From positions 124,001-188,000 of the forward strand of contig NZ_CP152375.1 of NCBI RefSeq assembly GCF_051132615.1: a DNA stretch of 64,000 nucleotides, read 5' to 3'. The translations under genes and the position numbers were made by a program. The notes below the pieces were generated by a model. It was not told the origin of the DNA and searched no databases. It saw only the letters and a program-made list of their open reading frames with translations. The DNA is from G051132615 sp051132615. GTDB lineage: Bacteria; Pseudomonadota; Gammaproteobacteria; Burkholderiales; Neisseriaceae. This document shows, piece by piece, positions 17,206 through 26,753 of this stretch (the stretch's first letter is position 1; each line of letters opens with the position of its first letter).

Positions 17206-17756
17206 TGATGACAAATAATACCGAACCCAAAATGGCCAACCCTTGGTATAAAGAGCCTTGGCCATGGCTTTTAATGTTAGGCCCATTTATTGTTGTGATT
17301 GCGGGTTTTGTTACTTTTTACATCGCAGTCAATACGGATGATACCCTTGTAACTGATGACTATTATAAAGATGGAAAAAACATCATTTTACAAATTCATA
17401 AGGATGAAGAAGCAGCAAAAAGAAATCTACATGCTAAAATTTTATTCAATAGCAATAAAAATTCTGCCCGTATATTTTTAGAAGGCGATTTTGCAAAGGA
17501 TGAACCCATTATTTTGAGTATTCAACACCCTACTCTTGCAAAACAAGATCAGTCAGTGACATTAAAACCAATCAGTAATAATTTATATCAAGTTGAGTTA
17601 AAACAACTGGCACATGCAAATTACTGGTATTTAGCATTAGAAGACACTGATAAAAAGTGGAAAATACAAGGGCGCTGGTATTCTGCTAGTGGCAATGAAG
17701 CCATTTTAGAGCCCTCACTAAATAAAGTACCCGAGACAACACAATCAACATCGTAA
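17205..17756 (+). CDS. ccoH: FixH/CcoH-family cbb3 oxidase assembly protein
   Basis: 183-residue single-pass inner-membrane protein. A helix at about residues 20-42 (P-F-I-V-V-I-A-G-F-V-T-F) is followed by T-D-D-Y-Y-K-D-G-K, a hallmark of the FixH family, then a periplasmic beta domain ending in W-K-I-Q-G-R-W. It helps assemble or stabilise cbb3 oxidase. Two ATGs sit side by side (17205, 17208); translation is coupled to ccoG. No ccoI or ccoS follows here. Confidence 0.9.
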   Translation: MMTNNTEPKMANPWYKEPWPWLLMLGPFIVVIAGFVTFYIAVNTDDTLVTDDYYKDGKNIILQIHKDEEAAKRNLHAKILFNSNKNSARIFLEGDFAKDEPIILSIQHPTLAKQDQSVTLKPISNNLYQVELKQLAHANYWYLALEDTDKKWKIQGRWYSASGNEAILEPSLNKVPETTQSTS

Positions 17757-17777
17757 CATGAGACTTTTAAACTATGT

Positions 17778-17812
17778 ATCTATGCTTATTACTCAAGCAT
17801 AGATTATTTTTT
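17778..17812 (+). terminator. Terminator after ccoGH
   Basis: Perfect arms ATCTATGCTT (17778-17787) and AAGCATAGAT (17795-17804) with a T-rich tail (TATTTTTT). It lies just upstream of maeB. Confidence 0.8.
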
Positions 17813-17832
17813 ACACTGGAGATCGTTTTAAA

Positions 17833-20112
17833 ATGGATGAAGAATTAAAAAAAGCAGCCTTACAATTTCATGAGTTTCCTGTTCCAGGAAAAATTCAGGT
17901 GGCACCAACAAAACCACTAACCACACAGTATGATTTAGCCTTGGCCTATTCTCCAGGGGTAGCAGCACCTTGTCTGGCAATTGAGCAAGAACCAATGGAT
18001 GCTTATAAATACACTGCAAAAGGTAACTTAGTTGCTGTTATTTCTAATGGTACAGCAGTATTAGGCCTAGGCAATATTGGTGCTTTAGCAGGTAAGCCCG
18101 TAATGGAAGGCAAAGGCGTTTTATTTAAAAAATTTGCAGGCATTGATGTATTTGATATAGAAGTCAATGAAACAGATGCAGACAAATTGGTTGATATTAT
18201 TGCATCTCTTGAGCCTACTTTTGGTGGCATCAACCTAGAAGATATAAAAGCACCAGAATGCTTTTATATTGAAAGCAAATTACGTGAACGCATGAATATC
18301 CCCGTATTTCATGATGACCAACATGGCACAGCCATTATTACTTCAGCTGCTGTATTAAACGGCTTACGCGTTGTTAATAAAAAAATTGAAGATGTTACCT
18401 TAGTGTGCTCAGGAGCAGGCGCTGCTGCCATTGCTTGCTTGGATTTACTTGTTGCACTAGGGATGAAACGCGAAAATATTGTCATGTGCGATTCAAAAGG
18501 CGTTGTTTACATAGATCGCGATGACAAAATGGACGCAACAAAAAAACGTTATGCTATTGCTGACAATGGCCAACGTAATCTACGTGACGCAATCAAAAAC
18601 AAAGATATTTTCTTAGGCTTATCTGGCCCTAAATTAGTTGATCAAGATATGGTCAAATCAATGAATGATCACCCATTGATTCTTGCTTTGGCTAATCCTG
18701 AACCAGAAATTTTACCACCTTTAGCGAAAGAAGCACGCCCTGACTCAATTATTTGTACAGGACGTTCTGATTTTCCAAATCAAGTCAATAATGTTTTATG
18801 CTTCCCCTTCATTTTTAGAGGCGCATTAGATGTTGGTGCTACAACCATCAATGAAGAAATGAAATTAGCTTGTGTCAGAGCAATTGCTGACCTTGCTTTA
18901 GCAGAACAAAGTGATACAGTTTCTTTAGCTTATGGAGGGCAAGATTTAAGTTTTGGACCAGAATACCTTATTCCAAAACCATTTGACCCTCGCCTTATTG
19001 TGAACATTGCACCTGCTGTTGCCAAAGCAGCAATGGATTCGGGTGTTGCCACTCGCCCAATTGAAGACTTTGATGCGTATATTGAGCGTTTATCTGAATT
19101 TGTATATAAATCAAAACTATTTATGCGCCCTGTTTTTGCCCAAGCCAAACAAGATAAAAAACGCGTTGTATTGTGCGAAGGAGAAGATGAGCGAGTTTTA
19201 CATGCGACCCAACAAATTGTGACTCAAGGCTTAGCCTTCCCTATTTTAATTGGTCGAGCTTCTGTTATTGAACAACGTATTGAAAAATTAGGCCTTAAAA
19301 TTAAAGCGGGTCAAGATTTTGAATTGGTTAATAACCAATCTGATCCTCGCTATCGTGAGTACTGGGAAGATTATTATAATTTAACCAAACGCCAAGGTGT
19401 CACTCAAGAAATGGCACGCCGTCGTATGATTGCCAATACAACACTTATTGGTGCCATGATGGTTAGACGAGGCGATGCTGATTCGCTAATTTGCGGTACA
19501 TTTGGCAACTATAGACAACACTTCGAAATTTTAGAGCAAATATTAGGCTACAATAACCCAGAAAAAATTGCTGGCGCAGTAAATGCATTGATCTTACAGT
19601 CAGGTAATATTTTTATCACCGACACCTACGTTAATGCTAACCCAAATGCAGAACAACTGGCAAAAATCACTTTAATGGCCAGTGAAGAAATGCGCCGTTT
19701 TGGTTTGGTGCCAAAAGCTGCATTGCTGTCTAACTCAAATTTTGGTTCTATTAAAACAACCTCTGGCAGTAAAATGCAAGAAGCACTGTCTTTAATTCAA
19801 CAAGCTGATCCAGAATTGGAAATAGACGGTGAGATGCAAGGAGATGCTGCTTTATTAGAAAGCATTCGACATCAAGCTTTCCCTGATACAACACTAAAAG
19901 GACAAGCCAATTTATTGGTGATGCCGAATGTTGAAGCTGCTAATATCAGCTACAACTTATTACGTGTTTCTGCTTCTGATGGTGTGACAATTGGTCCGAT
20001 TTTAATGGGCTTAGCCAAACCTGCTCATATTCTAACGCCTATTGCATCTGTACGCAGAATTGTGAATATGGTTGCTGTTGCTGCTGTTGACGCACAACAA
20101 CAAAAAAACTGA
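17833..20112 (+). CDS. maeB: NADP-dependent malic enzyme with phosphotransacetylase-like domain
   Basis: MaeB-type malic enzyme of 759 residues, converting malate to pyruvate and CO2 with NADPH. Residues about 1-420 form the malic enzyme part: Y-S-P-G-V-A-A-P-C, the E-D-I-K-A-P-E-C-F metal site, the D-D-Q-H-G-T-A signature and the nucleotide-binding G-A-G-A-A-A-I-A-C. Residues about 430-759 match the phosphotransacetylase fold; in MaeB this domain is regulatory (acetyl-CoA/acetyl-P sensing) rather than catalytic. It has its own terminators on both sides. Confidence 0.96.
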   Translation: MDEELKKAALQFHEFPVPGKIQVAPTKPLTTQYDLALAYSPGVAAPCLAIEQEPMDAYKYTAKGNLVAVISNGTAVLGLGNIGALAGKPVMEGKGVLFKKFAGIDVFDIEVNETDADKLVDIIASLEPTFGGINLEDIKAPECFYIESKLRERMNIPVFHDDQHGTAIITSAAVLNGLRVVNKKIEDVTLVCSGAGAAAIACLDLLVALGMKRENIVMCDSKGVVYIDRDDKMDATKKRYAIADNGQRNLRDAIKNKDIFLGLSGPKLVDQDMVKSMNDHPLILALANPEPEILPPLAKEARPDSIICTGRSDFPNQVNNVLCFPFIFRGALDVGATTINEEMKLACVRAIADLALAEQSDTVSLAYGGQDLSFGPEYLIPKPFDPRLIVNIAPAVAKAAMDSGVATRPIEDFDAYIERLSEFVYKSKLFMRPVFAQAKQDKKRVVLCEGEDERVLHATQQIVTQGLAFPILIGRASVIEQRIEKLGLKIKAGQDFELVNNQSDPRYREYWEDYYNLTKRQGVTQEMARRRMIANTTLIGAMMVRRGDADSLICGTFGNYRQHFEILEQILGYNNPEKIAGAVNALILQSGNIFITDTYVNANPNAEQLAKITLMASEEMRRFGLVPKAALLSNSNFGSIKTTSGSKMQEALSLIQQADPELEIDGEMQGDAALLESIRHQAFPDTTLKGQANLLVMPNVEAANISYNLLRVSASDGVTIGPILMGLAKPAHILTPIASVRRIVNMVAVAAVDAQQQKN

Positions 20113-20132
20113 TCATTTAGTCATCAATCCAT

Positions 20133-20164
20133 AAAAGGCAAGGAAAAAAACCTTGCCTTTTATA
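20133..20164 (+). terminator. Terminator after maeB
   Basis: Perfect 11-bp arms AAAAGGCAAGG (20133-20143) and CCTTGCCTTTT (20151-20161) around an A7 loop. Confidence 0.85.
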
Positions 20165-20180
20165 TTTAACTTAAAACAAG

Positions 20181-20951
20181 ATGAATAACAACTTTTCCCC
20201 TCTATTTTCTTCTGTTCAACTATTCATTGATACTCTTGGCCTAAAACCATTCCAAACACAAAACGATTGCGATCAACTACTCAATAGTGCAAGAAAAATA
20301 AATCCTGATATACCAACATGGCTTAAATTTGGATTAGACCACAATAATAGCACCTTATATTATGAAGAATGTATTCAACAAACAGGCATTGTGCCAACCA
20401 GAAGCAATAACTGGCATGATTGGTTTAATGCCTTAATTTGGTGTGCGTTTCCAAAAACAAAAACGGCTATTACCAATAGGCACAATTTGGCCATCAATCA
20501 AGGAGAAAAAAAAAGAGGCCCAATAAGAGACTCGCTGACTTTATTGGATGAATCGGGTATTTTAATCCCTTATACAGAACAAGCGAACATTGACTTTTTA
20601 CAAAACCACGAATGGCAAAACTTATTTGTTCATCAAAAACAAAATTGGGGACACACTATTGATGCATGGGTCATTGGACATGCTACTTTAGAAAAAGGAT
20701 TAGCCCCATATATTGGTTGGTGCGGCAAGGCTTTACCGATTAAAGTTGATGTACATTTTTTCCAATTATCTCGAGAAAATAAAAACCAATATTTAGATAA
20801 CTTACTGGCAAAAAAATTGGTTCAATCTGAATTTCTGAGCAACACGAAGTCTTTATTCCCTTTACCTGTGCTAGGCATCCCTGGCTGGCATACACCACAA
20901 GATGAAGCATTTTATGCGAATAGGCACTATTTCAGAAAAAAAGCTGAATAA
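20181..20951 (+). CDS. DUF3025 family protein
   Basis: 256-residue cytoplasmic protein of the DUF3025 family, found mainly in beta- and gammaproteobacteria. The features I rely on are the motif N-N-W-H-D-W-F-N-A-L-I-W-C-A-F-P near the middle and the R-D-S-L-T-L-L-D-E-S-G segment, with H-A-T-L-E further on. No catalytic function is established. It converges on the BrkB-type gene with only 2 bases between the two stop codons. Confidence 0.85.
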   Translation: MNNNFSPLFSSVQLFIDTLGLKPFQTQNDCDQLLNSARKINPDIPTWLKFGLDHNNSTLYYEECIQQTGIVPTRSNNWHDWFNALIWCAFPKTKTAITNRHNLAINQGEKKRGPIRDSLTLLDESGILIPYTEQANIDFLQNHEWQNLFVHQKQNWGHTIDAWVIGHATLEKGLAPYIGWCGKALPIKVDVHFFQLSRENKNQYLDNLLAKKLVQSEFLSNTKSLFPLPVLGIPGWHTPQDEAFYANRHYFRKKAE

Positions 20952-20953
20952 AA

Positions 20954-22204
20954 CTAATCACACCTTTTCGCAAAAGCATCTAAAGAAATATCAAGTGAGT
21001 TGATGCTATCAGATAATAATGTACATATACCTTGTGAGACGGCGCTGCTTTCTTCTGTGCGCGGCTCATATACAAACATTTTAAATAAAGTAGACAACAT
21101 AATTTCTTGGGCACTGGTTTTCAAAATCCAACCTTTTTTTTCCAATGCAATATAATTTTCACGTGCAAGTAAATCTAATAGATCACCCAATTCATCATAA
21201 CCCATATTGACCCTACGCCTAAACTCTCTAATGCTCACAGCACGTCCCTTGTGTTGTGCATGATAAAGTAAAATCATTACCTTCAAAACATCATCAAAGC
21301 GCCCTCTTGAGTCTGTTGCATTTAAAAATGCATTTCCTTTCCAATAAGAAAAAGAAGCCGTTAATACAGCACCGCCCAATAAAACATACCATAAGCAAAA
21401 AAGCCAAAATAAAAATACAGGTAAGACAGCAAAAGCGCCATAAATTAACTGATAATTAGCAAAATTACTGATGTATAAACCAAAAACTCGTCTGACTATT
21501 TCCAATAAAATTGCTGTTGTTAAAGCGCCAATAATGGCATGAGAATTGGGTACATAGCGATGTGGTACAAACCGATATAAAGCCCACAGTAAAAAAGTAC
21601 TTAAAGAAACAGAACCTGCAATTCGAACCACATAACCAAAAATTGGGTACTCTGTTGGAAAATTGGTTTCCCTAAACAACCACCCCCAAATAGAAAGTCC
21701 CGTTCCTAAAATCAAAGGACCTAATGTCAAAATACTCCAATATACCAATATTCTGGTCACCCATGCCCTTCTTTGTTTGGTTCGCCAGATTTGATTAAAA
21801 GTGCGCTCTATTGTCATCACCAACAAAACGGATGAACACACCAAAACAGTTACCCCCAAAGCCGTTAAATTACCAGCTTTAGCTGTAAATTCCTGCATAT
21901 AAGTTGAAATAACCTTACTGGCATATTCAGGCATTAACGTATCTGTTAAAAAGTTATGAAATTTTGTTGTTATTTCTGAAAACATTGGGAAAGCAGAAAT
22001 CACAATAAATGTCACAGTAAAAAATGGCACTAAGGCTAATAAGGTTGTAAAACTTAAACTAGCAGCGACCTGATTTAAACGTAATTCACTAGAGCGCTGT
22101 AGAAAAAATATAGAGAACCCTATTAATCGTTTTTGTGTAATACGATTAATCACATTATGCATGAGTTTACGAAATTTACTTTGTGGTATCATTGAGCCAT
22201 TCAT
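20954..22204 (-). CDS. YihY/BrkB-family inner-membrane protein
   Basis: 416-residue YihY/BrkB (formerly RNase BN) membrane protein with six predicted helices in the first 290 residues. Family features include the early A-A-S-L-S-F-T-T-L-L-A-L-V-P segment, the M-T-I-E-R-T-F-N-Q-I-W segment and the Y-G-A-F-A-V-L-P-V-F-L-F-W-L stretch. The C-terminal 120 residues look like a winged-helix segment (V-S-I-R-E-F-R-R-R-V-N), as in the longer betaproteobacterial members. The function is unsettled; it is not a tRNA nuclease. Two in-frame ATGs, at 22204 and 22192, are possible starts. Confidence 0.9.
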   Translation of the reverse strand: MNGSMIPQSKFRKLMHNVINRITQKRLIGFSIFFLQRSSELRLNQVAASLSFTTLLALVPFFTVTFIVISAFPMFSEITTKFHNFLTDTLMPEYASKVISTYMQEFTAKAGNLTALGVTVLVCSSVLLVMTIERTFNQIWRTKQRRAWVTRILVYWSILTLGPLILGTGLSIWGWLFRETNFPTEYPIFGYVVRIAGSVSLSTFLLWALYRFVPHRYVPNSHAIIGALTTAILLEIVRRVFGLYISNFANYQLIYGAFAVLPVFLFWLFCLWYVLLGGAVLTASFSYWKGNAFLNATDSRGRFDDVLKVMILLYHAQHKGRAVSIREFRRRVNMGYDELGDLLDLLARENYIALEKKGWILKTSAQEIMLSTLFKMFVYEPRTEESSAVSQGICTLLSDSINSLDISLDAFAKRCD

Positions 22205-22230
22205 CGCTATTTAAAAATACATGACCAATT

Positions 22231-22276
22231 ATTTATCGGTATTTAATCATTAAATTTATCGGTATTTAATCATTAA
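22231..22276. repeat. Perfect 23-bp tandem duplication
   Basis: Two head-to-tail copies of a 23-base unit starting ATTTATCGGTATTTAATCAT, at 22231-22253 and 22254-22276, in the promoter region between the divergent brkB-type and wrbA-like genes. It could duplicate an operator or be a simple replication slip. Confidence 0.9.
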
Positions 22277-22331
22277 TAAAAGCAAAAGTATAACACATTA
22301 GGCATCAAGCCTATTTCAAAAGGAAAACCAG

Positions 22332-22925
22332 ATGATTCAATTGATTGTTTTATACTATAGTTTACATGGTTCCACACTGAATCTGGCAAAAAAAATTGCC
22401 CAAGGAATCAATAGTGTAGAAGGCTGTGAGGCACTCTTACGCACAGTACCAAAAGTCTCCACTGTATGTGAAGCCACCGAAGCCGATATTCCTGAACAAG
22501 GTGCACCCTATATCACACTCGAAGAGCTAGAGCATTGCGCTGGTTTAGCATTAGGCAGCGGTACACGTTTTGGCAATATGTCAGCCCCTATAAAATATTT
22601 TTTAGATGGTACCAGCGGGCTATGGCTTAATGGCAGCCTTATTGGTAAGCCTGCAACCGTATTCACCAGTACCAACACCCAACATGGCGGACAAGAAAGC
22701 ACCTTACTGAGCATGATGTTACCATTGATGCACCACGGCATGCTGATTGTCGGCGTACCCTTTAGTGAAGAGAACTTAAGCCAAACAACAACTGGGGGAA
22801 CACCTTATGGCGTATCGCACGTTGAAGGTTCTGAGCATACCCCTATTTTAAGTGATCACGAAAGCCAATTAGCCTTTAATCAAGGAAAACGTTTAGCGAC
22901 TATTGCCTTAAAACTCTCAAAATAA
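22332..22925 (+). CDS. wrbA: WrbA-like flavodoxin, NAD(P)H:quinone oxidoreductase
   Basis: 197-residue flavodoxin-fold protein expected to bind FMN and reduce quinones by two electrons. The phosphate loop is Y-Y-S-L-H-G-S-T-L-N-L-A. The WrbA segments G-S-G-T-R-F-G-N-M, T-S-T-N-T-Q-H-G-G-Q-E-S-T and H-H-G-M follow in order, and T-P-Y-G-V-S-H-V is near the end. It is transcribed divergently from the brkB-type gene and followed by a shared terminator. Confidence 0.9.
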   Translation: MIQLIVLYYSLHGSTLNLAKKIAQGINSVEGCEALLRTVPKVSTVCEATEADIPEQGAPYITLEELEHCAGLALGSGTRFGNMSAPIKYFLDGTSGLWLNGSLIGKPATVFTSTNTQHGGQESTLLSMMLPLMHHGMLIVGVPFSEENLSQTTTGGTPYGVSHVEGSEHTPILSDHESQLAFNQGKRLATIALKLSK

Positions 22926-22955
22926 AAACACACCTTTACAGGTGTGTTTTTATTT
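22924..22955. terminator. Bidirectional terminator between wrbA-like and lipoprotein genes
   Basis: 12-bp perfect arms AAAAACACACCT and AGGTGTGTTTTT (22924-22935, 22940-22951) with a 4-base loop. The wrbA stop codon is at its base; the minus-strand lipoprotein gene ends 16 bases beyond. Confidence 0.85.
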
Positions 22956-22970
22956 TAAACCATAAACGGA

Positions 22971-23753
22971 TCAGCGATATTGCGGTGGCGGTGCATACTG
23001 CCCATTACTTTGGTCAGCAGGAAATGCAGAAGGTTCCGTACGCACTTTTGAAGGATCATACAATTCAAAAATAGCAGTACCAATAACACCTGTATTACTT
23101 GCAGAACCAGCTGGTGTATTAGCAGCATAAGCATCTTGAACAGAAGAGAAACGAAATGCCGCTACTTCATCTTGGCTTTTTCTAAATCCCTCAATAATTA
23201 ATTCTTGATTGGGGTAAAGTACATAACCACTATTACTCAAGCTACCTGCTGAACCATTAATGACATCTAAACCATCTACTGTTGTCACAACTTCATAGAT
23301 ACGATTAGATAAATTGTGATAACGTATTTTATATTGTGCTTTATCTTGCCCCTTTAATAAAACCCTATTATTCGCCCCATTCATTAATGTCCACTTTTGA
23401 TCACGCTCATTTAAAATGGATACACCAATTTTACCGTTGGCAATCATCATTTCCTTAATGGGAGTACCTTTAGCATTTCCTGCAGAATAATAAATCATAG
23501 ACACATCTACTGGTTGGCTAGAAAGTCTTTTTAAATCCACAGTAGAAACTTTTGACTCAATTCCTTCGCCCCATTGTGTACCTAAACGCTCTTGAGCATT
23601 TAAATTAGGTGCAAGTGACTGTTTTGCCGTTTCATTGACTGAATCAGACCTTTCAACCTCAATCCTTGCAGGTTTTTCCTGAGGCGAGCCACAACTAGTT
23701 AAACCAATTAAACTAAGTAACAAAAACAAATAATACAAACTTTTCTTTATCAT
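22971..23753 (-). CDS. Conserved hypothetical lipoprotein
   Basis: 260-residue secreted protein with a lipoprotein signal (L-I-G-L-T-S-C-G, cleavage before Cys21). The middle and C-terminal part reads like a conserved envelope protein: a Y-K-I-R-Y-H-N-L-S-N segment, V-D-G-L-D-V-I-N-G, E-G-F-R-K-S-Q-D-E-V-A-A-F-R-F, and G-V-I-G-T-A-I-F-E-L. I recall this pattern from uncharacterised proteobacterial proteins but know no function. The C-terminus is Pro/Gln-rich. It is a single gene with its own terminator. Confidence 0.8.
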   Translation of the reverse strand: MIKKSLYYLFLLLSLIGLTSCGSPQEKPARIEVERSDSVNETAKQSLAPNLNAQERLGTQWGEGIESKVSTVDLKRLSSQPVDVSMIYYSAGNAKGTPIKEMMIANGKIGVSILNERDQKWTLMNGANNRVLLKGQDKAQYKIRYHNLSNRIYEVVTTVDGLDVINGSAGSLSNSGYVLYPNQELIIEGFRKSQDEVAAFRFSSVQDAYAANTPAGSASNTGVIGTAIFELYDPSKVRTEPSAFPADQSNGQYAPPPQYR

Positions 23754-23952
23754 TTCTCACCCCTATGAACCAGTATATTTAAGTTATTGATACAAACTAT
23801 TTTGAATCGTAAAAATCATTAATTGAACCTAGTAATCGAGCAAAACATGTTAAGACAAATAACACAGAATGCCCAATGGATAACAATATATAATGCAACA
23901 ACTTTTGTAGCATAATCATCAATCAGTTTTATTTAAAATGATGAATAACCCT

Positions 23953-25254
23953 TCAATGCCTTTTTAACCAAGAAAATTTCGTTTCCCAAATAACGGGCGC
24001 TACTTTGACCAAATGTGCCATAGCGAAAACATTACCAATAGCAATCAAAACAAATAAAATAGCCACATTGTCCAACCAAAGCAATAATAAGGTACTTGCC
24101 CCTGCGGCAAAAACCATGTAAATAGCATTAACAATATTATTAACCGCAACGGCTTGAGACAAAGAACTATTGGCACTGGCATACTGTAACCATGTATAGA
24201 GGGGTACGGTAAAAAAGCCACCAAAGAACCCTAAACACAAAATACTGATCATTGATATCCAGTATTGCGGTGTTTGTAAAAACAATCCAATACCAATTTC
24301 TGCGCCCTCATATGGTTTAATAAAAGGAAAAGCCAAAGCAGATCCAGCAATCGTCATGCCAAAAGCACCGACCAAAACCAATCCTAATTCTAAATTACCT
24401 TTTGATAGCTTGGCACAGGTTACTGAACCAATAGCGATACCAATTGAAAATAATGCCAACAATAAAGTAAAAACGTCTTCAGAGCCACCTAAATTTAACT
24501 TTGTAAAACTAATCAATTGTGTTGTATAAACAGAGCCTAACAACCAAAACCAAGATAAGCCTAAAATGGCAGCCCGCAAATCTTTATGGCGCCAAACGGC
24601 AACAATAATAGACTTGGTATCTTTTGCGATATTGAAACTGACTTTTTGCTGTGGATTTACAGGCTCCAATTTGGGCATAAAATAAGCAAAAGCATAACCC
24701 ACAATGGCTGTTGTTAATGTTAAGGCGATCATCATTTCTGCCCCCCCTTTAACCATTTGAGTGCCTACAATTTGCCCTGATAAGATGGCAATAAAAGTGC
24801 CCATTTCTACTAGGCCATTCCCCCCAACCAGCTCTTGTTGAGATAAATACTTAGGCAAAATAGAATATTTCACAATACCAAAAAATGTAGAATGAATACC
24901 CATTAAAAATAGCGCAATGAGTAATAAAACAGCAGAATGCAGATAAAAACCCACACCAGATAAAGTCACAATACAAATTTCGCTTATTTTCACAGCTTTA
25001 GCTACTTTTGCTTCATCAAAACGCTCACATACGTGGCTGGCTGTGGCTGAAAACAGAAAATAAGGCAACATAAATAAACCTGCGGCTACATTATTTAATA
25101 AAGCTGGCTCTATCCCCAAAACACCCAAACCATGGTAAGTAATCAAAACAAAAATGGACACTCTAACCAGATTATCATTAAAAACACTTAATAACTGAGA
25201 ACCAAATAATGGGAAAAAACGACGTTTATAAAAAAACGAAAAATCAGTTTTCAA
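23953..25254 (-). CDS. MFS transporter, LplT-like
   Basis: 433-residue major facilitator protein with 11-12 helices. The N-terminus (R-F-F-P-L-F-G-S-Q-L-L-S-V-F-N-D-N) and the G-I-H-S-T-F-F-G-I-V-K-Y-S-I-L-P motif are typical of the LplT group, the lysophospholipid flippases that are often fused to or beside the acyltransferase Aas. No acyltransferase gene is adjacent here, so the substrate is not supported by context. Upstream, 25255-25375 is non-coding and AT-rich. Confidence 0.8.
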   Translation of the reverse strand: MKTDFSFFYKRRFFPLFGSQLLSVFNDNLVRVSIFVLITYHGLGVLGIEPALLNNVAAGLFMLPYFLFSATASHVCERFDEAKVAKAVKISEICIVTLSGVGFYLHSAVLLLIALFLMGIHSTFFGIVKYSILPKYLSQQELVGGNGLVEMGTFIAILSGQIVGTQMVKGGAEMMIALTLTTAIVGYAFAYFMPKLEPVNPQQKVSFNIAKDTKSIIVAVWRHKDLRAAILGLSWFWLLGSVYTTQLISFTKLNLGGSEDVFTLLLALFSIGIAIGSVTCAKLSKGNLELGLVLVGAFGMTIAGSALAFPFIKPYEGAEIGIGLFLQTPQYWISMISILCLGFFGGFFTVPLYTWLQYASANSSLSQAVAVNNIVNAIYMVFAAGASTLLLLWLDNVAILFVLIAIGNVFAMAHLVKVAPVIWETKFSWLKRH

Positions 25255-25375
25255 GCAAATAACCCCCAGAGTATAGTTTTACAAAGTATAGAATAAATTT
25301 TATATGATAAATCAGAATCATTCTGACCAGTTACAAAAATAAAGGCATATTTTATCATTGAATGAATCACACAAT

Positions 25376-25416
25376 AAAAAAAGCTTTGGTAATTTTAATT
25401 ATACCAAAGCTTTTTA
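25376..25416 (-). terminator. Terminator after ppa
   Basis: Arms AAAAAGCTTTGGT (25378-25390) and ACCAAAGCTTTTT (25403-25415) around a 12-base AT loop. On the minus strand it lies directly after the ppa stop. Confidence 0.8.
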
Positions 25417-25431
25417 TCATAAAACTTGTGT

Positions 25432-25956
25432 TTATTTATAGTTTTTCACACCATCTTCAAGCTCTTTTGTGGCCGCTTCAATACCGTCCCAACCTTGAAT
25501 TTTAACCCATTTACCTTTTTCTAAATCTTTATAATGTTCAAAGAAATGAATCATTTGATCACGCAACAACTGTGGTAAATCTTCTAAAGATTTAATCGTG
25601 CCATACATAGGGCATAATTTTTCTACAGGAACAGCCACAAGTTTAGCATCGACACCACCATCGTCTTCCATTTTCAACATCCCTAAAGCGCGACAACGAA
25701 CGACGACACCAGGAGGCAAAGGGAAAGGGGTCACAACCAACACATCAACAGGATCACCATCTCCAGATAATGTTTGAGGAACAAAGCCATAGTTAGCAGG
25801 ATACATCATTGAAGTACCCATAAAACGGTCTACAAACAAAGCACCACTGTCTTTATCAAATTCATATTTAACAGGATCTGAATGAGCAGAAATTTCAATC
25901 ACAACATTAAAGTCATCAGGCATGCTTTTTCCTGGGCCTATAGCACTTAAATTCAT
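25432..25956 (-). CDS. ppa: Inorganic pyrophosphatase (family I)
   Basis: Soluble family I pyrophosphatase of 174 residues, splitting PPi to two phosphates. The active-site acidic motif D-G-D-P-V-D-V-L is present, with the upstream V-E-I-S-A segment, K-Y-E-F-D-K and Y-P-A-N-Y-G-F-V-P, and the later W-V-K-I-Q-G-W. It is divergent from coq7; the start codons are about 130 bases apart. Confidence 0.97.
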   Translation of the reverse strand: MNLSAIGPGKSMPDDFNVVIEISAHSDPVKYEFDKDSGALFVDRFMGTSMMYPANYGFVPQTLSGDGDPVDVLVVTPFPLPPGVVVRCRALGMLKMEDDGGVDAKLVAVPVEKLCPMYGTIKSLEDLPQLLRDQMIHFFEHYKDLEKGKWVKIQGWDGIEAATKELEDGVKNYK

Positions 25957-26086
25957 TTATGTCTCCTTGTTTGACATCTATTTGTTCAAAAAACGTACTA
26001 TTATAGCAGTAAGTAATGAATCTCATACATTAACAGGTTATAATCATATAATAAAATTCATGATGATCAGGTTAAGGAGTAAGATT

Positions 26087-26707
26087 ATGTTAGATAAAGT
26101 AATCGAAAATGTTGATGTGGTACTACGGACATTATTTGCGCCAGCCCATACTATTCGCCCTTATCCTGATCAAAATGTACCAGAAGCTCAAATGACAGAA
26201 AAAGAAAAAAAACATGCTCTAGGGCTTATGCGAGTAAACCATTGTGGGGAAGTTTGCGCACAAGCACTTTATCAAGGGCAAGCTTTAACTGCTCGCACTC
26301 AGGAAAACAAAGAAGCCTTTAAACATGCAGCTCAAGAAGAAGTAGAACACTTAGCTTGGACAGAAAAACGTATTCGTGATCTTGGGGGCAATACCAGTTT
26401 ATTCAATCCCTTATGGTATATGGGCTCTTTGGCTATTGGTGTGAGTGCTGGCTTATTAGGTGATAAATGGAACTTAGGGTTTTTAGAAGAAACTGAAAAT
26501 CAAGTCGGTGCACATTTAGGCAGCCATTTAAAAGAGCTGCCAGAACAAGATGCCAAAAGCCGTGCAATTGTTACTCAAATGCAAGAAGATGAACTCAAAC
26601 ATGAACATATGGCACGAGACTTTGGTGCAGCTGCTTTACCTTTTCCAGTTAAAGCCATGATGAAACTAAGCGCAAAAGCCATGACAACCTTAAGTTATAA
26701 GTTTTAA
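26087..26707 (+). CDS. coq7: 3-demethoxyubiquinol 3-hydroxylase (Coq7)
   Basis: Di-iron monooxygenase of ubiquinone synthesis, 206 residues. The iron ligands are visible as R-V-N-H-C-G-E and E-E-V-E-H-L in the first half and D-E-L-K-H-E-H in the second, in a ferritin-like four-helix bundle. I chose the ATG at 26087 because it has AAGGAG seven bases upstream; the frame remains open back into the ppa region, but that extension is unlike the family. Presence of Coq7 implies aerobic ubiquinone synthesis. Confidence 0.95.
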   Translation: MLDKVIENVDVVLRTLFAPAHTIRPYPDQNVPEAQMTEKEKKHALGLMRVNHCGEVCAQALYQGQALTARTQENKEAFKHAAQEEVEHLAWTEKRIRDLGGNTSLFNPLWYMGSLAIGVSAGLLGDKWNLGFLEETENQVGAHLGSHLKELPEQDAKSRAIVTQMQEDELKHEHMARDFGAAALPFPVKAMMKLSAKAMTTLSYKF

Positions 26708-26717
26708 TGACTTTTAA

Positions 26718-26753
26718 GATGATCTAAAATAAACAACTTAATTTTAGATCATC
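26718..26753. terminator. Inverted repeat between convergent coq7 and MOSC genes
   Basis: 13-bp perfect arms GATGATCTAAAAT (26718-26730) and ATTTTAGATCATC (26741-26753). It lacks a clear T run, so terminator function is plausible rather than certain. The right arm touches the end of the MOSC gene. Confidence 0.5.
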
